Shown here: positions 11,687-22,994 of the stretch, piece after piece
Layout of the letters: the number at the start of each line of letters is the position of its first letter
Numbering within the stretch: the first letter of the stretch is position 1
NCBI GenBank assembly: GCA_016490735.1
Contig: JAEMWC010000968.1
Span: 222,501-286,500, forward strand
Direction of reading: 5' to 3'
From: Pachyseris speciosa
Taxonomy: Eukaryota; Cnidaria; Anthozoa; Scleractinia; Pachyseridae
DNA length: 64,000 nt
The notes under the pieces: model-generated
Told to the model about the DNA's origin: nothing
What the model saw: the letters and a program-made list of their open reading frames with translations, nothing else
Databases searched by the model: none
Made by a program: the position numbers and the translations under genes

Positions 11687-11865
11687 TCGGACTCGTTTAG
11701 TAAGAGGTATATATTATCCGCTAAAACTTGGTTTACCGATATCAGAGCTTCAGAGGGGATTCCGTAAGCTGAAACAGTTATAAGCCTTTGAAAGATCACG
11801 GTTTTTTCTGCTAAGTTAGAAAACAATTCTGTCATACTTTTCCTATATCCAAGCCCAAAGCATGG

Positions 11866-11940
11866 ATGGATGTATTGATGGATGGATTGATGGATGGATG
11901 GATGGATGGATGGATGACAAACTTTATTTTATCACGGTGG
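11866..11940 (-). repeat. (ATGG)n microsatellite, likely LINE 3' tail
   Basis: On minus the order is AATAAAGTTTGTCATCC followed by repeated CATC. An AATAAA signal passing straight into a short simple repeat is how CR1/L2-type LINEs end, and the same arrangement is seen elsewhere in the window. No coding part of a LINE was identified to the right. Confidence 0.5.
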
Positions 11941-12227
11941 TTATTGTTCAAAAATTTACAATTCTAGTTCTTCGCAAGAGCCGTGCAACTAGGTAAGAAA
12001 GAAAAGCTAAAATGCATTAATTACTGCTACAATACAATCAGTGTTTAATATATGCAATATTAAAAAGTGGATGAGGGATGGATCAATACATGGTTCAATT
12101 ACGCCTAAAGTTGCAATTATTTAGTTCAAGTTATTCCAATTCCTTCGTTCTTTCGTTCGTTTGTGCGTTCATGCATGCAGTCTTGGAGCGAGTTTACTGC
12201 CGTTATATCAATACACCATTTTGTTAA

Positions 12228-12371
12228 TGATCAGTTCCTGGTGAATTGTAGGTAGATCAAGTCCTTTGTGGGGGCAAACGGCCATTTTACGACGTAACTT
12301 AAAAATGGAAATTTTCACCGTTTGCTCCCACAAAGGACTGGATCTAACCACAATTCACCAGGAACTGATCA
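12228..12371. repeat. Long inverted repeat, about 55-bp arms
   Basis: TGATCAGTTCCTGGTGAATT at 12228 is mirrored up to 12371, and pairing continues through AGTCCTTTGTGGG. The loop is about 30 bp. The plus frame at 12266-12493 starts inside the loop and is not a gene. Confidence 0.75.
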
Positions 12372-13861
12372 CTAGCAAAATACTTGACTTCAGGACTCGA
12401 GGTTGGTTGAAGGCGCTTTCAAGAACCCTGCAAAGCTTTACTTCCCATCTTGGACTGGCTTCACTCACTGACCGTGACTGGACACAAGCGTAAATAAACG
12501 AGGCTTAATATTTAGCCCCAGCAACCTTCAGGTATCAGGTGCGTTGAATGGTGCCTCCAAAAATAAGTGTCTCGCAAAAAAATTTCGGCAAATTTCACGG
12601 ATCTCGCAGCTTATATCGAAATTCTGCGCGAAGCCGTCTCGGTGTCTTGACTTCTTAAGCGATCATTAACGAGTGCGTCGGGTTCGCGGAAACTGTGGAC
12701 TCACCGTGACCAACTCGAAAGCTTAAGCTACTTTGGTCACTGCGCACATTTGCTTTTCATCACTTGTGTAATTTAGTTTGCTGACTTATCTCTCAACCCA
12801 TGTAATGCACTTTAATGTAGAAATGTTTGTAAATAGTTCAAAAAAGAATAAACTAATCTGAAACTGAAACTGTGTCGCAAAGTCACGGATTTACCATCGC
12901 CACTCTTTGTTATATGTGCGAATACAGTAGGATCAGTTCAAAGTACATGTAACTGGTACCCAATTAATTGAATTACGACTGGATTTGAATCACTCTGTAG
13001 GGCCATAGTAAGGGGAGCCCACCCCCCAGTTTTTTGCCCACCCAAACTTAAAAACACCCATGCGTTATGATCAAAAGTTTAAAATAAAATTTGAATCTCC
13101 CAGGGCTTTAAAACAATTGCAAGATGTCAATAACTCTAAAGGAATTATTCCTTATAAACTATAGTATCCATTTCCCCATTTAATTTTTCTCCTTTTCTAT
13201 TATGGGCATGCGCTGTCAAACTTCGCTGTCGCTGATGCAACGCGACAGTTTGCAACAGCGACAATTCACTGTCCATTCCTCTTTACTTTCTTTGCGACAG
13301 CGACATATTTCCGTAACGAAACAAGCGACAGACAGAGTCGCAATCGACTGACACAGCGACACCAGACCACCCCTTTTCCCCTTTGGAAAAAGCCTGGTGT
13401 TTCAAGTTTTTGCTCTTGTTAAATCGATGGATTCCGTTTCCTCTTCCTTTCCCTCGCTCGCCCCAATCCCGTACCTTTCGACAGTGCGCCATTAATTGCG
13501 GCAAAAATCCCCTCTGTGTCGCCCAAATGAAGAGCCTGTATGCAGGCTTACTGCATCACATCAGTTTCACTTAATTAGGATACATGTTTTATTTCAATCG
13601 CCATTACTGTTTCACTATTTTTCAATTTAAAAACCAGCAAGTAGCCATATCATGAAAACTCAACTTAAAATGTATGCTAGCAGTGAAAGGATTTGGGTAA
13701 ATAATGTTCCTGTTTTAATTATTCTGACTTCATCTACAGTCAGCCTGCTAAAATCTTGGTCTTTTTGCTTTGATGAAAATTAAAAACTCACCAAAAAGAC
13801 TGAGAATGTCGATATGCTATTTACAGGTGCAATTTGTACTGTGTCAGACCTAAAATTATAG
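12372..13861. other. No recognised gene; possible LINE 3' UTR
   Basis: Around 12830-12880 the sequence reads AATAAACTAATCTGAAAC and then repeats CTGAAA, which could be the tail of an unidentified retroelement. A stretch near 12405-12460 resembles, in reverse, sequence at 29285-29340 in copy A, so it belongs to a dispersed repeat. Confidence 0.35.
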
Positions 13862-13870
13862 GAATTTTCA

Positions 13871-14911
13871 CGGCGGGTTTCTTTTGCAGGTCACGGGTCA
13901 CAGTTCACGGGTCACAGGTCACGGGTTAAAGGTCACGGGTTAAAGGTCACGGGTCAGAGGTCATTTTTCCGAGAATTGTACCACTAGAGTGACTTAAACC
14001 TTTTATTACAGACTTAAAGCAACCCTGGACGGCAATCAATCGGAAGTCAAGATGGCCTTGTTGATGACCGCAATTTGCGTAATGCTCTTGCCGTCCACCT
14101 AACGTCGCGGCAGCCATTCCCACAAGTTTGGCGGTGTCTCGAGAACGCGAGTTTCTTTTTCAATTTTACTTTTGAAATCCGTGTCTTTTCCGCCAAGACA
14201 AATCTGGATTATATTCTAAACTAGCGATATGAGATCGCATAGACGAAAGCTATTGGTTTTTTCTTATTTCTTTCCAGTGCAAAAATGCAAATTCGCAGCG
14301 ACAACGACTACGGAGAATGCTGAAAGCGAAGTTCCCGCCGTTGCTAAAAATGGGTACAAATATATCTTTTCTTTTCATTGCATTTGCCTCTGCTTTTCCC
14401 CGAAATTTACCTAATTTTCAAAACAAAGCTGACAGGATTATTTAGCTAACCTTGTACATGAAAAGCTCTAATTATTTGTGAGATGTTTTCTCTCGCTAAC
14501 TTCACTTAATTTCATTTTGTCATGGGTCAAATATCATGGAGTGCACTGAAAAGCACGATGTTATTTTGTGCCGAAAAATCCCGATTAACGAGCCCTATAA
14601 ATACAAACCTAAATAAAAATGCTCGTCTTCTGAAATCAAATCATCGCACAGCGGCCGTTAACAAGTTTCTCGCATCCCTAAAAGCCATAGTGAAGAAAAA
14701 CCTTTACCTTTTCGTGCACAGGACGACGTTCTAGCCCCATTCCCCCTCGCCATGCTTTGCCGTCCTAGGGTCCGCCGCCAGGCTTCCTTAAGGTCCGTAA
14801 GGTTTAAGTGGTTAGTTGTCACATTTTAAAATTGAAAGCCACTCTTGTGGTATAAATCTCGGGAAAATGACCTGTGACCCGTGACCTGTGCCCTATAAAA
14901 GAAACCCGCCA
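13871..14911. mobile_element. Mutator-like (MULE) non-autonomous element, 1041 bp
   Basis: A perfect 9-bp target duplication GAATTTTCA flanks it (13862-13870, 14912-14920). The inverted ends share GGCGGGTTTCTTTT exactly. A 9-bp duplication is characteristic of Mutator-like elements. Inside the left end is an array of GGTCACGG-type words (13889-13966), and the right end carries two or three copies in mirror orientation. The central 750 bp has no transposase. It contains CpG-rich, non-repetitive sequence and short frames (14229-14414, 14522-14734), so it may be captured host sequence. Confidence 0.75.
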
Positions 14912-14920
14912 GAATTTTCA

Positions 14921-15468
14921 AATGTTCAGGAAAGTTCCTTATAATACATTAGATGTCTAGATGCACAGTTTATGGAAGCACATTATTTTTATATTAAGAA
15001 AGCATGATATTTTTACAGATTGAAGTGTATTTATCACTGTAAACTGTATAGCCCCAGTTTTCGTTTTGAATTCCAGTTGCTCTTGTAGTGGCTCAGTTTT
15101 ACACATGTATTTTTTATGTGAATTAATGTATCTTCACCAGCAGATACTTCTGTACAGCATGCAAGTACTGGAGTATTGGTCAACGACCAACCAATGTAAG
15201 CAAAATGTATTCATCATGTTTAGACCACAAAGCCCAAGAGAAGTCTCACAAAGGACCTTCAACACGACAGTCAGAAAGTAACATGGGTTTAATTCACTGG
15301 TCCCGCCAGGGATTTTTTGTCTTTGCATCTTGTAATAGGGAGGTGTATCATTACTTTGTCCAGTATGCCCAAGTTTTACCATGAAAATTGAAGGTAAGCA
15401 TAGTCAGCTCATACACTGTACATTTACTGACAAAAATCATCAAAGTGGTTACATGCTCAGCTGAAGGT
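14921..15468. other. No recognised gene
   Basis: Intergenic-type sequence between two TIR elements. The frames at 15066-15382 on both strands have no features. Confidence 0.4.
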
Positions 15469-15799
15469 CCCCCTCACAAAAATGATCATATCTTATTACT
15501 AGTTTATTACTAACTTGATGCTAGTTGCCACTATCTTATTCCTAGTTGACTGATGAAAATCACTAACTTTTTGCTATCTGAGGGGTTTTGTAGATAGTGG
15601 ATAGTTATCTTTTACCTAGCTTAAAGCTAACTGATCTCTATCTATCAGACAGTTAGCAAGTAGATAGACTATCTAAAACCTAGCTTCCGATGCAGATAGT
15701 CAAAGATAGCCTATCTATCCACTAAGTTGTCTACCTTGTAGTTTGAACTAGGCTATCTGAAGACTATCTTACTATTGCACACCAAAACTCTATCCTATC

Positions 15800-16335
15800 T
15801 GAAACCTATCTTTACTGTAGATAGTAAAAAGATAGTCCATCTGAAAACTATCCAACATTCGCCCAACACTTTGATAACCTACCCAAAAGCTATCTTTATT
15901 ATAGATAGTGAAAAGATAGCCTATCCGAAAACTATCCAACATTCGCCCAACACTTTGATAACCTACCCAAAAGCTATCTTTGTTAAAGATAGTGAAAAGA
16001 TAGCCTATCTGAAAACTACATGAATCCAACATTCACCCTACACTTTGATAACCTACCCAAAAGATATCTTTATTAGATAGTAAAAAGATAGTCTATCCGA
16101 AAACTATCCAACATTCACCTAGCACTTTGATGACCTACCCAAAAGCTATCTTTGTCAGATAGTGAAAAGATAGCCAATCCAAAAACTATCCAACATACAC
16201 CTAACACTTTTATAACCTACCCAAAAGCTATCTTTGTCATAGATAGTAAAACAATAGCCTATCCAAAACTACCCAACATTCACCTACCACTTTTATAACC
16301 CACCCAAAAGCCATCTTTGTCAAAGACAGTGATAA
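15800..16335. repeat. 82-bp minisatellite, about six copies
   Basis: The unit contains AACCTACCCAAAAGCTATCT, then GATAGTGAAAAGATAGCC, then ACTATCCAACATTC. Successive copies begin near 15873 and 15955 and continue rightwards with drift. The frames 15775-16023 (plus) and 15790-16032 (minus) are repeat translations and not proteins. Confidence 0.8.
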
Positions 16336-16336
16336 T

Positions 16337-16479
16337 AGGTGGTTTGCAGCCAATCTCTAGAGACACAGATAACAATGGTGAAACGAACAAATGCTGGTGG
16401 ACGAACAAAAGGAGCTAATGAGAGATGTACTGTTTACGTCCACCAGCATGGCGGTGATGACGTAATGTGCAAACCACCT
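16337..16479. mobile_element. Nested MITE, 143 bp, 5-bp target duplication
   Basis: TIR AGGTGGTTTGCA at 16337-16348 is matched exactly by its reverse complement at 16468-16479. ATAAT flanks both ends (16332-16336, 16480-16484). An inner hairpin pairs TGCTGGTGGAC with GTCCACCAGCA. It interrupts the end of the 82-bp array, so it is younger than the array. Confidence 0.8.
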
Positions 16480-16484
16480 ATAAT

Positions 16485-17700
16485 GAAAGAGTTAGCTGCT
16501 TAAAATTTTTCATTGTATATAGCACATTGATAACCTATTCAAAGGTTATAACTTTGTCAAAGATAGTGAAATATTTGTATAGCATCAATCTTGTATAATA
16601 ACTGGTAATTTCAGTTATATACACTGTAGCTATATCATTATTTAAAACTGCTACAGCTAGTGTACATTTAGTTGTAAATACCAAAAACCTGGCACATGCA
16701 GATACCAAAAATGCAAGTAGGTAGCTGGAAATGAATTTACATTATGTGTCAGATTGAAAAGAAAAAAATGCAAATTCCTCATAAAATCCAGTGTGAAACA
16801 CTTCACAATTATTGCAATTAACTACAGTCTCATGGTCCAATATTTCTTCATGCAGTGAATGTATGACTAACTTTCCTGATCCTAGGGTTGTCACTTATGG
16901 CCTATCTGAAAACTCATGATATGGGGTGTTCCTACTACAGAATTATATCATAGAACTTCTTGATGAGTCAAGCCACTTGTAAAAGCTCAGTCCCTTTCAT
17001 CACTAATAGGGAGATGGCAAACCCAAGTTCCGGAAGTAATATCTACACAGACACATTTCTCTTGTATGGTATTGACTGCCATGCAGGTTTCACTCGAACA
17101 AATGTGCTTTAAAACACGATTAATATGTACAAGGCTGTTCAGGCTGCTTATCCAGAATGTCGATAATTGCCAGTAGCTGACATATCATTTTCACTGCACT
17201 GCCGATTCTCTCCTGCACATCTCTCCTTGCCACCTTCAGCAACTTTAACATATGTCCTAATGAAGCCATACATCAGTGACATTATTTCGAGCCGTAACAC
17301 GCTTGCATTTTGCACACAATGCACTGTACTCCATTACTATACTGACATCGAAAAAACATCCACAGTCTTTCCCAGTTTCCAAGCTTTCTTGCTGAGTATA
17401 GCAATTTCAGACTGACGTAAATGAGAAGAATTACTCAACACCCTTTGAAATGAAATGAAGGTAAAAGCGAGAGTTAAGTGACAGATTTTTCTCACCTACT
17501 CCGTGTTATTCGACTCAATTACTCTTTGTTTCCTCGACAACGTTCGACGACAAATGGATCATCTAAAGCATGTTTTTATCCTCAGCTGAAGACGGATCTC
17601 TTCATAAAGTTTGTTTTCGTCAAAATCTCCGCCAGAAATTTGATTCATATATCCCCAAGATTGGAGCAATCCAGTGGAAAAGAGGCAAATATGACTTGAG
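16485..17700. other. Interior of the large TIR element, unrecognised
   Basis: No exon or further repeat can be supported. The frames 17167-17415 and 17478-17699 on plus show no domains. Confidence 0.35.
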
Positions 17701-18014
17701 GAACCCAAGGAAAGCGGCCATGTTTTGTGCGTGTTTCTGTACACCGCAATCTGGCAATCCAGCGGATTTTTCACAGCAACAGCCAATGATAGCGTGTGGA
17801 TTTTCACGTGACTATCCTCAAAGAACTTCTATTTATTCTCTTTTGGCGCCCATCTTTGATTGGTCGATTATGCGAACGATTTTTATTTTTTCTTTCAGGA
17901 AGATGTTTCTTTTAGTGGTTCAGTGGAAGATTGAATTAGACAGCATTAGCGTAGTAAACGAAATGGCAACTAAATGAAGGCATCACCATGGATCTATCAG
18001 CTGCAGGCAAGCCA
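17701..18014 (+). promoter_or_regulatory. Possible promoter plus first exon and splice donor
   Basis: The sequence has CCAAT on plus and ATTGG (its reverse) near 17780-17860, and a poly-T stretch. An ATG in good context lies at 17989, followed by 14 codons and an apparent donor GTAAGT (18031-18036). This resembles a small host promoter and first exon inside the TIR element. No continuing exon in the same frame was found. Weak evidence. Confidence 0.25.
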
Positions 18015-18228
18015 TTGAAAGTTTTTGGTGGTAAGTGCAAACTCTGTCATTGAAAACAGGATAAATTCTTAAATTATAAGAGGCCGTGACTTGTAAATTA
18101 CACAGTAGAAACTGAATGCACACAGTCGTGTCATGAAGCCTTTGAATCGGTACAGTATGTTGCCCAGTATCCGACAGTACCTCGAGCGCCGCGACCGTTA
18201 ATTCTTGAATTTCGTGTACGTAACACTC

Positions 18229-18313
18229 TTGAGCCTGAGCATTAGCTATGCCATGCTGATGAGGCCTAACAAGGCCGAAACAGCTGTCCATGGCTGCTAA
18301 TGCTTGGGCTCAA
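18229..18313 (+). ncRNA. Hammerhead ribozyme motif, type I
   Basis: All core positions are canonical. CTGATGA lies at 18256-18262, stem II GGCC/GGCC with loop TAACAA at 18263-18276, and GAAA at 18277-18280. Stem III is a 2-bp stem with loop AGCT, followed by the GTC cleavage triplet at 18286-18288. Stem I is long: GCCATG/CATGGC, then GCATTAGC/GCTAATGC, then TTGAGCC/GGCTCAA, separated by small internal loops. Predicted self-cleavage follows base 18288. Short stem III is known from hammerheads of animal retrozymes and Penelope elements, which often act as dimers. The antisense frame 17983-18291 is not a gene. Confidence 0.85.
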
Positions 18314-18954
18314 TCTTTGCTTTGGTAGATTTAAGGGGTAATGCCCGCTACCATGTGGCCTTAGTGCCTTTAGAGTGGCTTCAGCTTACCAAATCACATT
18401 AATTTGTGAGGTATATCCTTGTCACTCCAGCCACATCCCATAAGCTTTACGTTTTCACTGCTTATATTAATATTATGATAAAGCCCAGGTGACTGTAATT
18501 ATCCACGATCAATTGGCTAATGTACCATGTACAGATCCTACATGTAAGCAGCATTATATTCTTTAATTTACAAAAATCAAGTCACACTACATGCTACATG
18601 TATATTAATTATAAAATGTTTTATCACTGAAAAATATTAAGTTGATCATTTTCCTCATTTCAGAGTAAAGGGAAAAAAGGCAAGAGAAAGAGAAAGCAAA
18701 GTTAAAGGAAATAGCACAGACTGCAGCTGAGTCCTGATTAAAAATATAATTATTTTTCTATCTGAGTTATCATTATATGCATCCATGTTTAGTTAATAAA
18801 TCTGATGTGTCGAGCTTTAAATATGTGATTCACTGAGCTTGTAATTTTTAAAAGACATATTTTGGAAGACAAAATAAAACCTTTCATATGGCATGACAAA
18901 TGTAATTTTTGTCTCCTAATTGCTGTGGCACTTCAAATTGCCATGATGTCTTCT
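18314..18954. other. Interior of the large TIR element, unrecognised
   Basis: Near 18664 there is a possible splice acceptor (TTTCAG), then a purine-rich lysine/arginine-coding stretch that soon meets a stop. Not enough to call an exon. Confidence 0.3.
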
Positions 18955-19560
18955 TAGTTATCAGACATCTAGTTAATTTCTATCCAATCACTACTTTTTA
19001 GCTATCAGACATCTAGTTAATTGCTATCCAAACACTACTTGCTAGCTATCAGACATCTAGTTAATTGCTATCCAATCACTACTTTTTAGCTATCAGAGTT
19101 CTAGTTAATTGCTATCCAAACACTACTTTTTAGCTATCAGACATCTAGTTAAATGCTATCCAAACACTACTTTATATCTACATGTATCAGACATCTGGTT
19201 AATTGCTATCCAATCACTACTTTTTAGCTATCAGAGTTCTAGTTAATTGCTATCCAAACACTACTTTTTAGCTATCAGACATCTAGTTAAATGCTATCCA
19301 AACACTACTTTATAGCTATCAGACATCTAGTTAATTGCTATCCAAACACTACTTTTTAGCTATCAGATATCTACTTAATTGCTATCCAATCACTACTTTT
19401 TAGCTATCAGAGTTCTAGTTAATTGCTATCCAAACACTACTTTTTAGCTATCAAACATCTAGTTAAATGCTATCCAAACACTACTTTATAGCTATCAGAC
19501 ATCTAGTTAATTGCTATCCAATACTACTTTTTAGTTACCAGGCATCTACTTGATAGCTAT
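18955..19560. repeat. 44-bp minisatellite, about 14 copies
   Basis: The unit is built from GCTATCAGACATCTAGTTAA, then TTGCTATCCAAACACTAC and TTTTTA. Copies differ by a few substitutions, and some show a higher-order alternation (CAGACATC versus CAGAGTTC). The array forms the right arm of the 15469-20002 element. Confidence 0.85.
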
Positions 19561-20002
19561 CCAATCACTATCTTTTAACTAATTTATGCCTAGTTGATTG
19601 CTATCTATGTACTATTTCTCGTATCAATAGATCTAGTTTATGTCCATCTAAAAAATAGTTTTTAACTATGTCAATGATCTCATCTGTAATTAAGATCTAT
19701 CTGTAAACTAACTTTTTAGCCTATCATTAGCTAGTTTTATTCTATCTTATTTGTATCTAAATACTAACTTTTCCATCAACATGGACGATCTAATTTTTCG
19801 GATAGTATTAAGATAGCCTATCTGCATGGTTCCAAATAACTAGAAATTAGTTAAGAATAAGATAGGGTTAACGTAGTAATAAGTTAATAGTGGCTAAACA
19901 GGGCTTGAAGATAGGAATAAACTAGATAAGAGATAGCTTGTAGATAGTTGCATTAACTAGCCATAAGATAGTAAAAAGATAGTGCCTCATTTTGTGAGGG
20001 GG

Positions 20003-21297
20003 CCCACCAGTCAAGTTATGTTTTTATAATTATATGAAAATTGCAAACAAAATTTGCAATTCTTAAAACACATGCCCAGTGCCATTTCACTAAATCAGAG
20101 CCTGACTACATGTATGTAGGAACTAACTTATCAGTGCCCAATATGCACTTTGATTTTTCTTATTGTTGGACAGTAGTATAGTAAGCCGTTGGGGACTGGT
20201 GCCCTTGTCTTCCCTTGTCATGCAAGTTAAGCGACACAGATAACAATTGCAGACAAGACATGAGTAAGAGGGTACCTTCACCATTTTAAGTTATAAAATT
20301 TTCTGTACAGTTACGTTCAACAGATTTGTAACTTGTGTATATTAAGCTGATGGGGTGTTCAGATTAATGAACAGGTTCAACCAAAACAGGATGAAAGAAC
20401 ACCCTTTTGAAGATCAGAGAAACAATGAGAGTGAAGATTAGTGAGATGGTAGAGTGAGAAATACTTTGGCCTGGCATCAATATCACTGGTAAAATAGTTT
20501 ATCAAGTGAATGCTTTGCGAACAAAAAAATTGATTCAAACTCTCACAGGAGCATACAAAGAAAAAGTGTTTTTTGAACATTCTCATTCTTTGAAAGGGTA
20601 ACTGCTACAAGCAAAAATATTGAAAATTATAAATATTATATTTTATTTTTTCCAGAGGAAATGAAAACAAAATGGGCGATATATAAATAAACTTCAAGTC
20701 AACTCCCAACTCAATTGTCATCCTTGTAGCTTTGTTATTGATTTTCTAGATGTGTTTGAGCTACTTATCTCATTGGCCAAAATTCAAGTCATGGTACTTG
20801 TATTAACCACTCTACATGTATAAAATTATACACTGTAAAAATGTGAACTGTCGGATAGAGGGGCTTGATCTCATTCTTTTTTTTTTCCAAAATATACTGT
20901 ACAATTCAGTAGCACCAGTTAAGCAGTCTTTAAAATACAATTTTGATGAAAATGTTGAATGAAAGATGACTGTGGTTTTTTGTCCCTTGGTAACTAGTAA
21001 TTCCATCCACATTAATGAACTATTTAATGTTCACAATTTTTTTAACACAAAATGTTATCACTGAGTCCATGTGAGTTCACAATTAACTGTTGAATCTAAG
21101 ACTGCTGTTGATCTCTATGCATGGAGACACTACATCAGTTACTGGGAACAAGAATGGTAGTCAACAGCAATTACAACCAAGCTGACATTTAAAATTCAAT
21201 AAAATAATAATAATAATAATAATTAATAACAACAACAACAACAACAATTAAACTGTCCAGCTAATTGTTCTTGCAAGGTACAGAAAAAAAAACAAAA
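20003..21297. other. No recognised gene; ATA/ACA microsatellite
   Basis: AT-rich sequence. A short compound microsatellite of AAT and AAC triplets lies at 21201-21247. The minus frames at 20377-20586 and 20812-21012 have no support. Confidence 0.4.
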
Positions 21298-21366
21298 CAA
21301 GGTTGAACTGAAAGCATAATAATAGACACAAGGCTCTTGGAGCACGGAGCCTACAGCCAGTTCAAA

Positions 21367-21505
21367 TAAGCTGTATGTACCTGGAGAAAAATCGTTGAGC
21401 AGGGTCGCACAACCAACACAAACTCAGCCCACTTATGGCATCATCCATGCAGGATTCTAACTCCGGCCACTCTGGTGGAAGGCAAATGCTCTCACCACTG
21501 TGCCA
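21367..21505 (-). mobile_element. tRNA-derived SINE, interrupted by MITE
   Basis: On minus, the A-box-like TGGCACAGTGGTGAGAGC is followed by a degenerate B box GGAGTTAGAATCC, then a body with GGGCTGAGTTTGTGTTGG. The same family occurs on plus at 33132. The hairpin MITE at 21508-21665 sits just upstream of the A box, so the SINE 5' end continues beyond it near 21668. Confidence 0.7.
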
Positions 21506-21507
21506 AT

Positions 21508-21665
21508 AGGCTAGTTTCGAATTGTGGAAGAACAAAAGAACAGAGTCGAGGCTCAGGGGAATAATTTGCATTTTCATTTGTCAAAAACAAAGGAACATTT
21601 GATGCAAATTATTCCCCTGAACCTCGACTATGTTTTTTTGTTCTCCCACAATTCGAAACTCGCCT
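21508..21665. mobile_element. Hairpin MITE, 158 bp, AT target duplication
   Basis: It starts AGGCTAGTTTCGAATTGTGG and ends with the near mirror. The arms pair almost throughout around a short loop, and AT flanks both ends. It is also present at 44936-45093 in copy B, so it predates the duplication. The minus frame at 21362-21577 is read across SINE and MITE. Confidence 0.8.
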
Positions 21666-21937
21666 ATTCCCTGCTCCCCAGCAATAATTATGCTAACTGT
21701 TAATACATGCACATACAGGTAAATACACATGTAGCATGTTCTTTAAAAGTTCTACATTACATTTTCATCTCAATCAAAAGTCTGTTTAGTGTTCTTTCAG
21801 TGTACAGTACAGTTGATGATCAACTTTGAAGGTTCCAGCCAGCCTAACAAAATTTATATTTCAACTCAAACTGAGTATGGACAAGATGCCTGTCATAAAT
21901 ACATGTATTAGGGAAAATTAGTCTTACTAACTACATG

Positions 21938-22575
21938 TATTTAACCAGTTATGATCTGATAAGTATTCAGGTGAACTGTAAACAGTTATCTTCAAACCCA
22001 CAAAGTCTAAAACAAAAACATACATGTAATTACACTGTAGTGTGCACATGTGGCACCATCATGCTTAATGACATAGTTGTGACATGGCTTAATATGTAAA
22101 GTTGTATGCCTTGCAAACAGTGGGTAAGCTAGAAATGTCAATGAAATTACCTGCAGCAATGCAATAAACTCTTACATGTTCAAAAGTATTGTTGAATGAA
22201 CAGTTTCCACTGACAAGTTCAGAAGTATCATTTACACTGTAAGTACCAGCTAGTCTCATGTATTTAACCAGTTATGATCTGATAAATATTCAGGTGAACT
22301 GTAAACAGTTAACCCACAAAGTCTAAAACAAAAACATACATGTATACACTGTAGTGTGCACACGTGGCACCATCATGCTTAATGACATAGTTGTGACATG
22401 GCTTATGTATTAAGTTGTATGCCTTGCAAACGGTTGGTAAGCTAGACATGTCAATGAAAATTAATTACCTGCAGCAATGCAATAAACTCTTACAAGTTCA
22501 AAAGTATCATTGAATGAACTTCCACTGACAAGTTCAGAAGTATCATTTACACTGTAAGTGCCAGCTAGTCTCATT
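21938..22575. repeat. Tandem duplication, two units of about 320 bp
   Basis: Units start at TATTTAACCAGTTATGATCT near 21939 and again at 22262. Each ends in a CACTGTAAGT(A/G)CCAGCTAGTCTC block. Copy B has the same pair (45371 and 45691). Confidence 0.85.
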
Positions 22576-22988
22576 GGTTTAATAAGGTACTGAGTAGACA
22601 ATGTAGCTTCAATAGGCTACAACAGTAGAATGATGCTGCTACAATCAGGTATCCTCTTTTCACTTTTAAATAGTAGCATTATTCTAGTGATATCATTGTT
22701 AAATATAGAGCCTAAAGATACTACAGTAATCATTAAATGACTAACATTATAGACTATTCTATACAATCTACTTAAACCTCTCAATATTTAGCTTTTGCAT
22801 GCTGTTGAGTCTCCACAACAGAGAATTACTGACAGTAATTATATTTTTGTTGAATTGCAAAGAAAACTTCAGGACCTTTTTAAAGCAGTTCCTAATATTA
22901 ATCTCTAAGTCAAGAACAAACTGGAAATTGTCCAACTTGCAGATCACAACATTCCCTTTTGTTCACTTAGCAAAGAAAACCCTACATG
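22576..22988. other. No recognised gene
   Basis: AT-rich sequence shared with copy B (46010-46430). Nothing was identified in it. Confidence 0.4.
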
Positions 22989-22994
22989 CAATAG

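Larger units (their letters stand above)
15469..20002. mobile_element. Large TIR-bounded element with satellite arms, 4.5 kb
   Basis: The left end CCCCCTCACAAAAATGA and the reverse complement of the right end CCCCCTCACAAAATGA differ by one base. Both arms are dense in GATAG/CTATC words: the left arm carries an 82-bp array, the right a 44-bp array. The middle (16.5-18.9 kb) holds unique sequence including a hammerhead motif. No transposase frame was found and no clear target duplication was seen. It is best read as a non-autonomous DNA transposon with subterminal repeats. Superfamily not assigned. Confidence 0.6.

Noticed and set aside
17983..18291. 102-residue minus-strand protein
   Set aside because: It lies antisense to the hammerhead motif and its open frame follows from that structured sequence; no family resemblance.
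18955..19560. CRISPR-like array
   Set aside because: Regular 44-bp units without unique spacers, in eukaryotic DNA and inside a TIR element; it is a minisatellite.
15469..20002. LTR or CACTA assignment for the large element
   Set aside because: Ends are inverted, not direct, do not begin CACT, and no matching target duplication was found.
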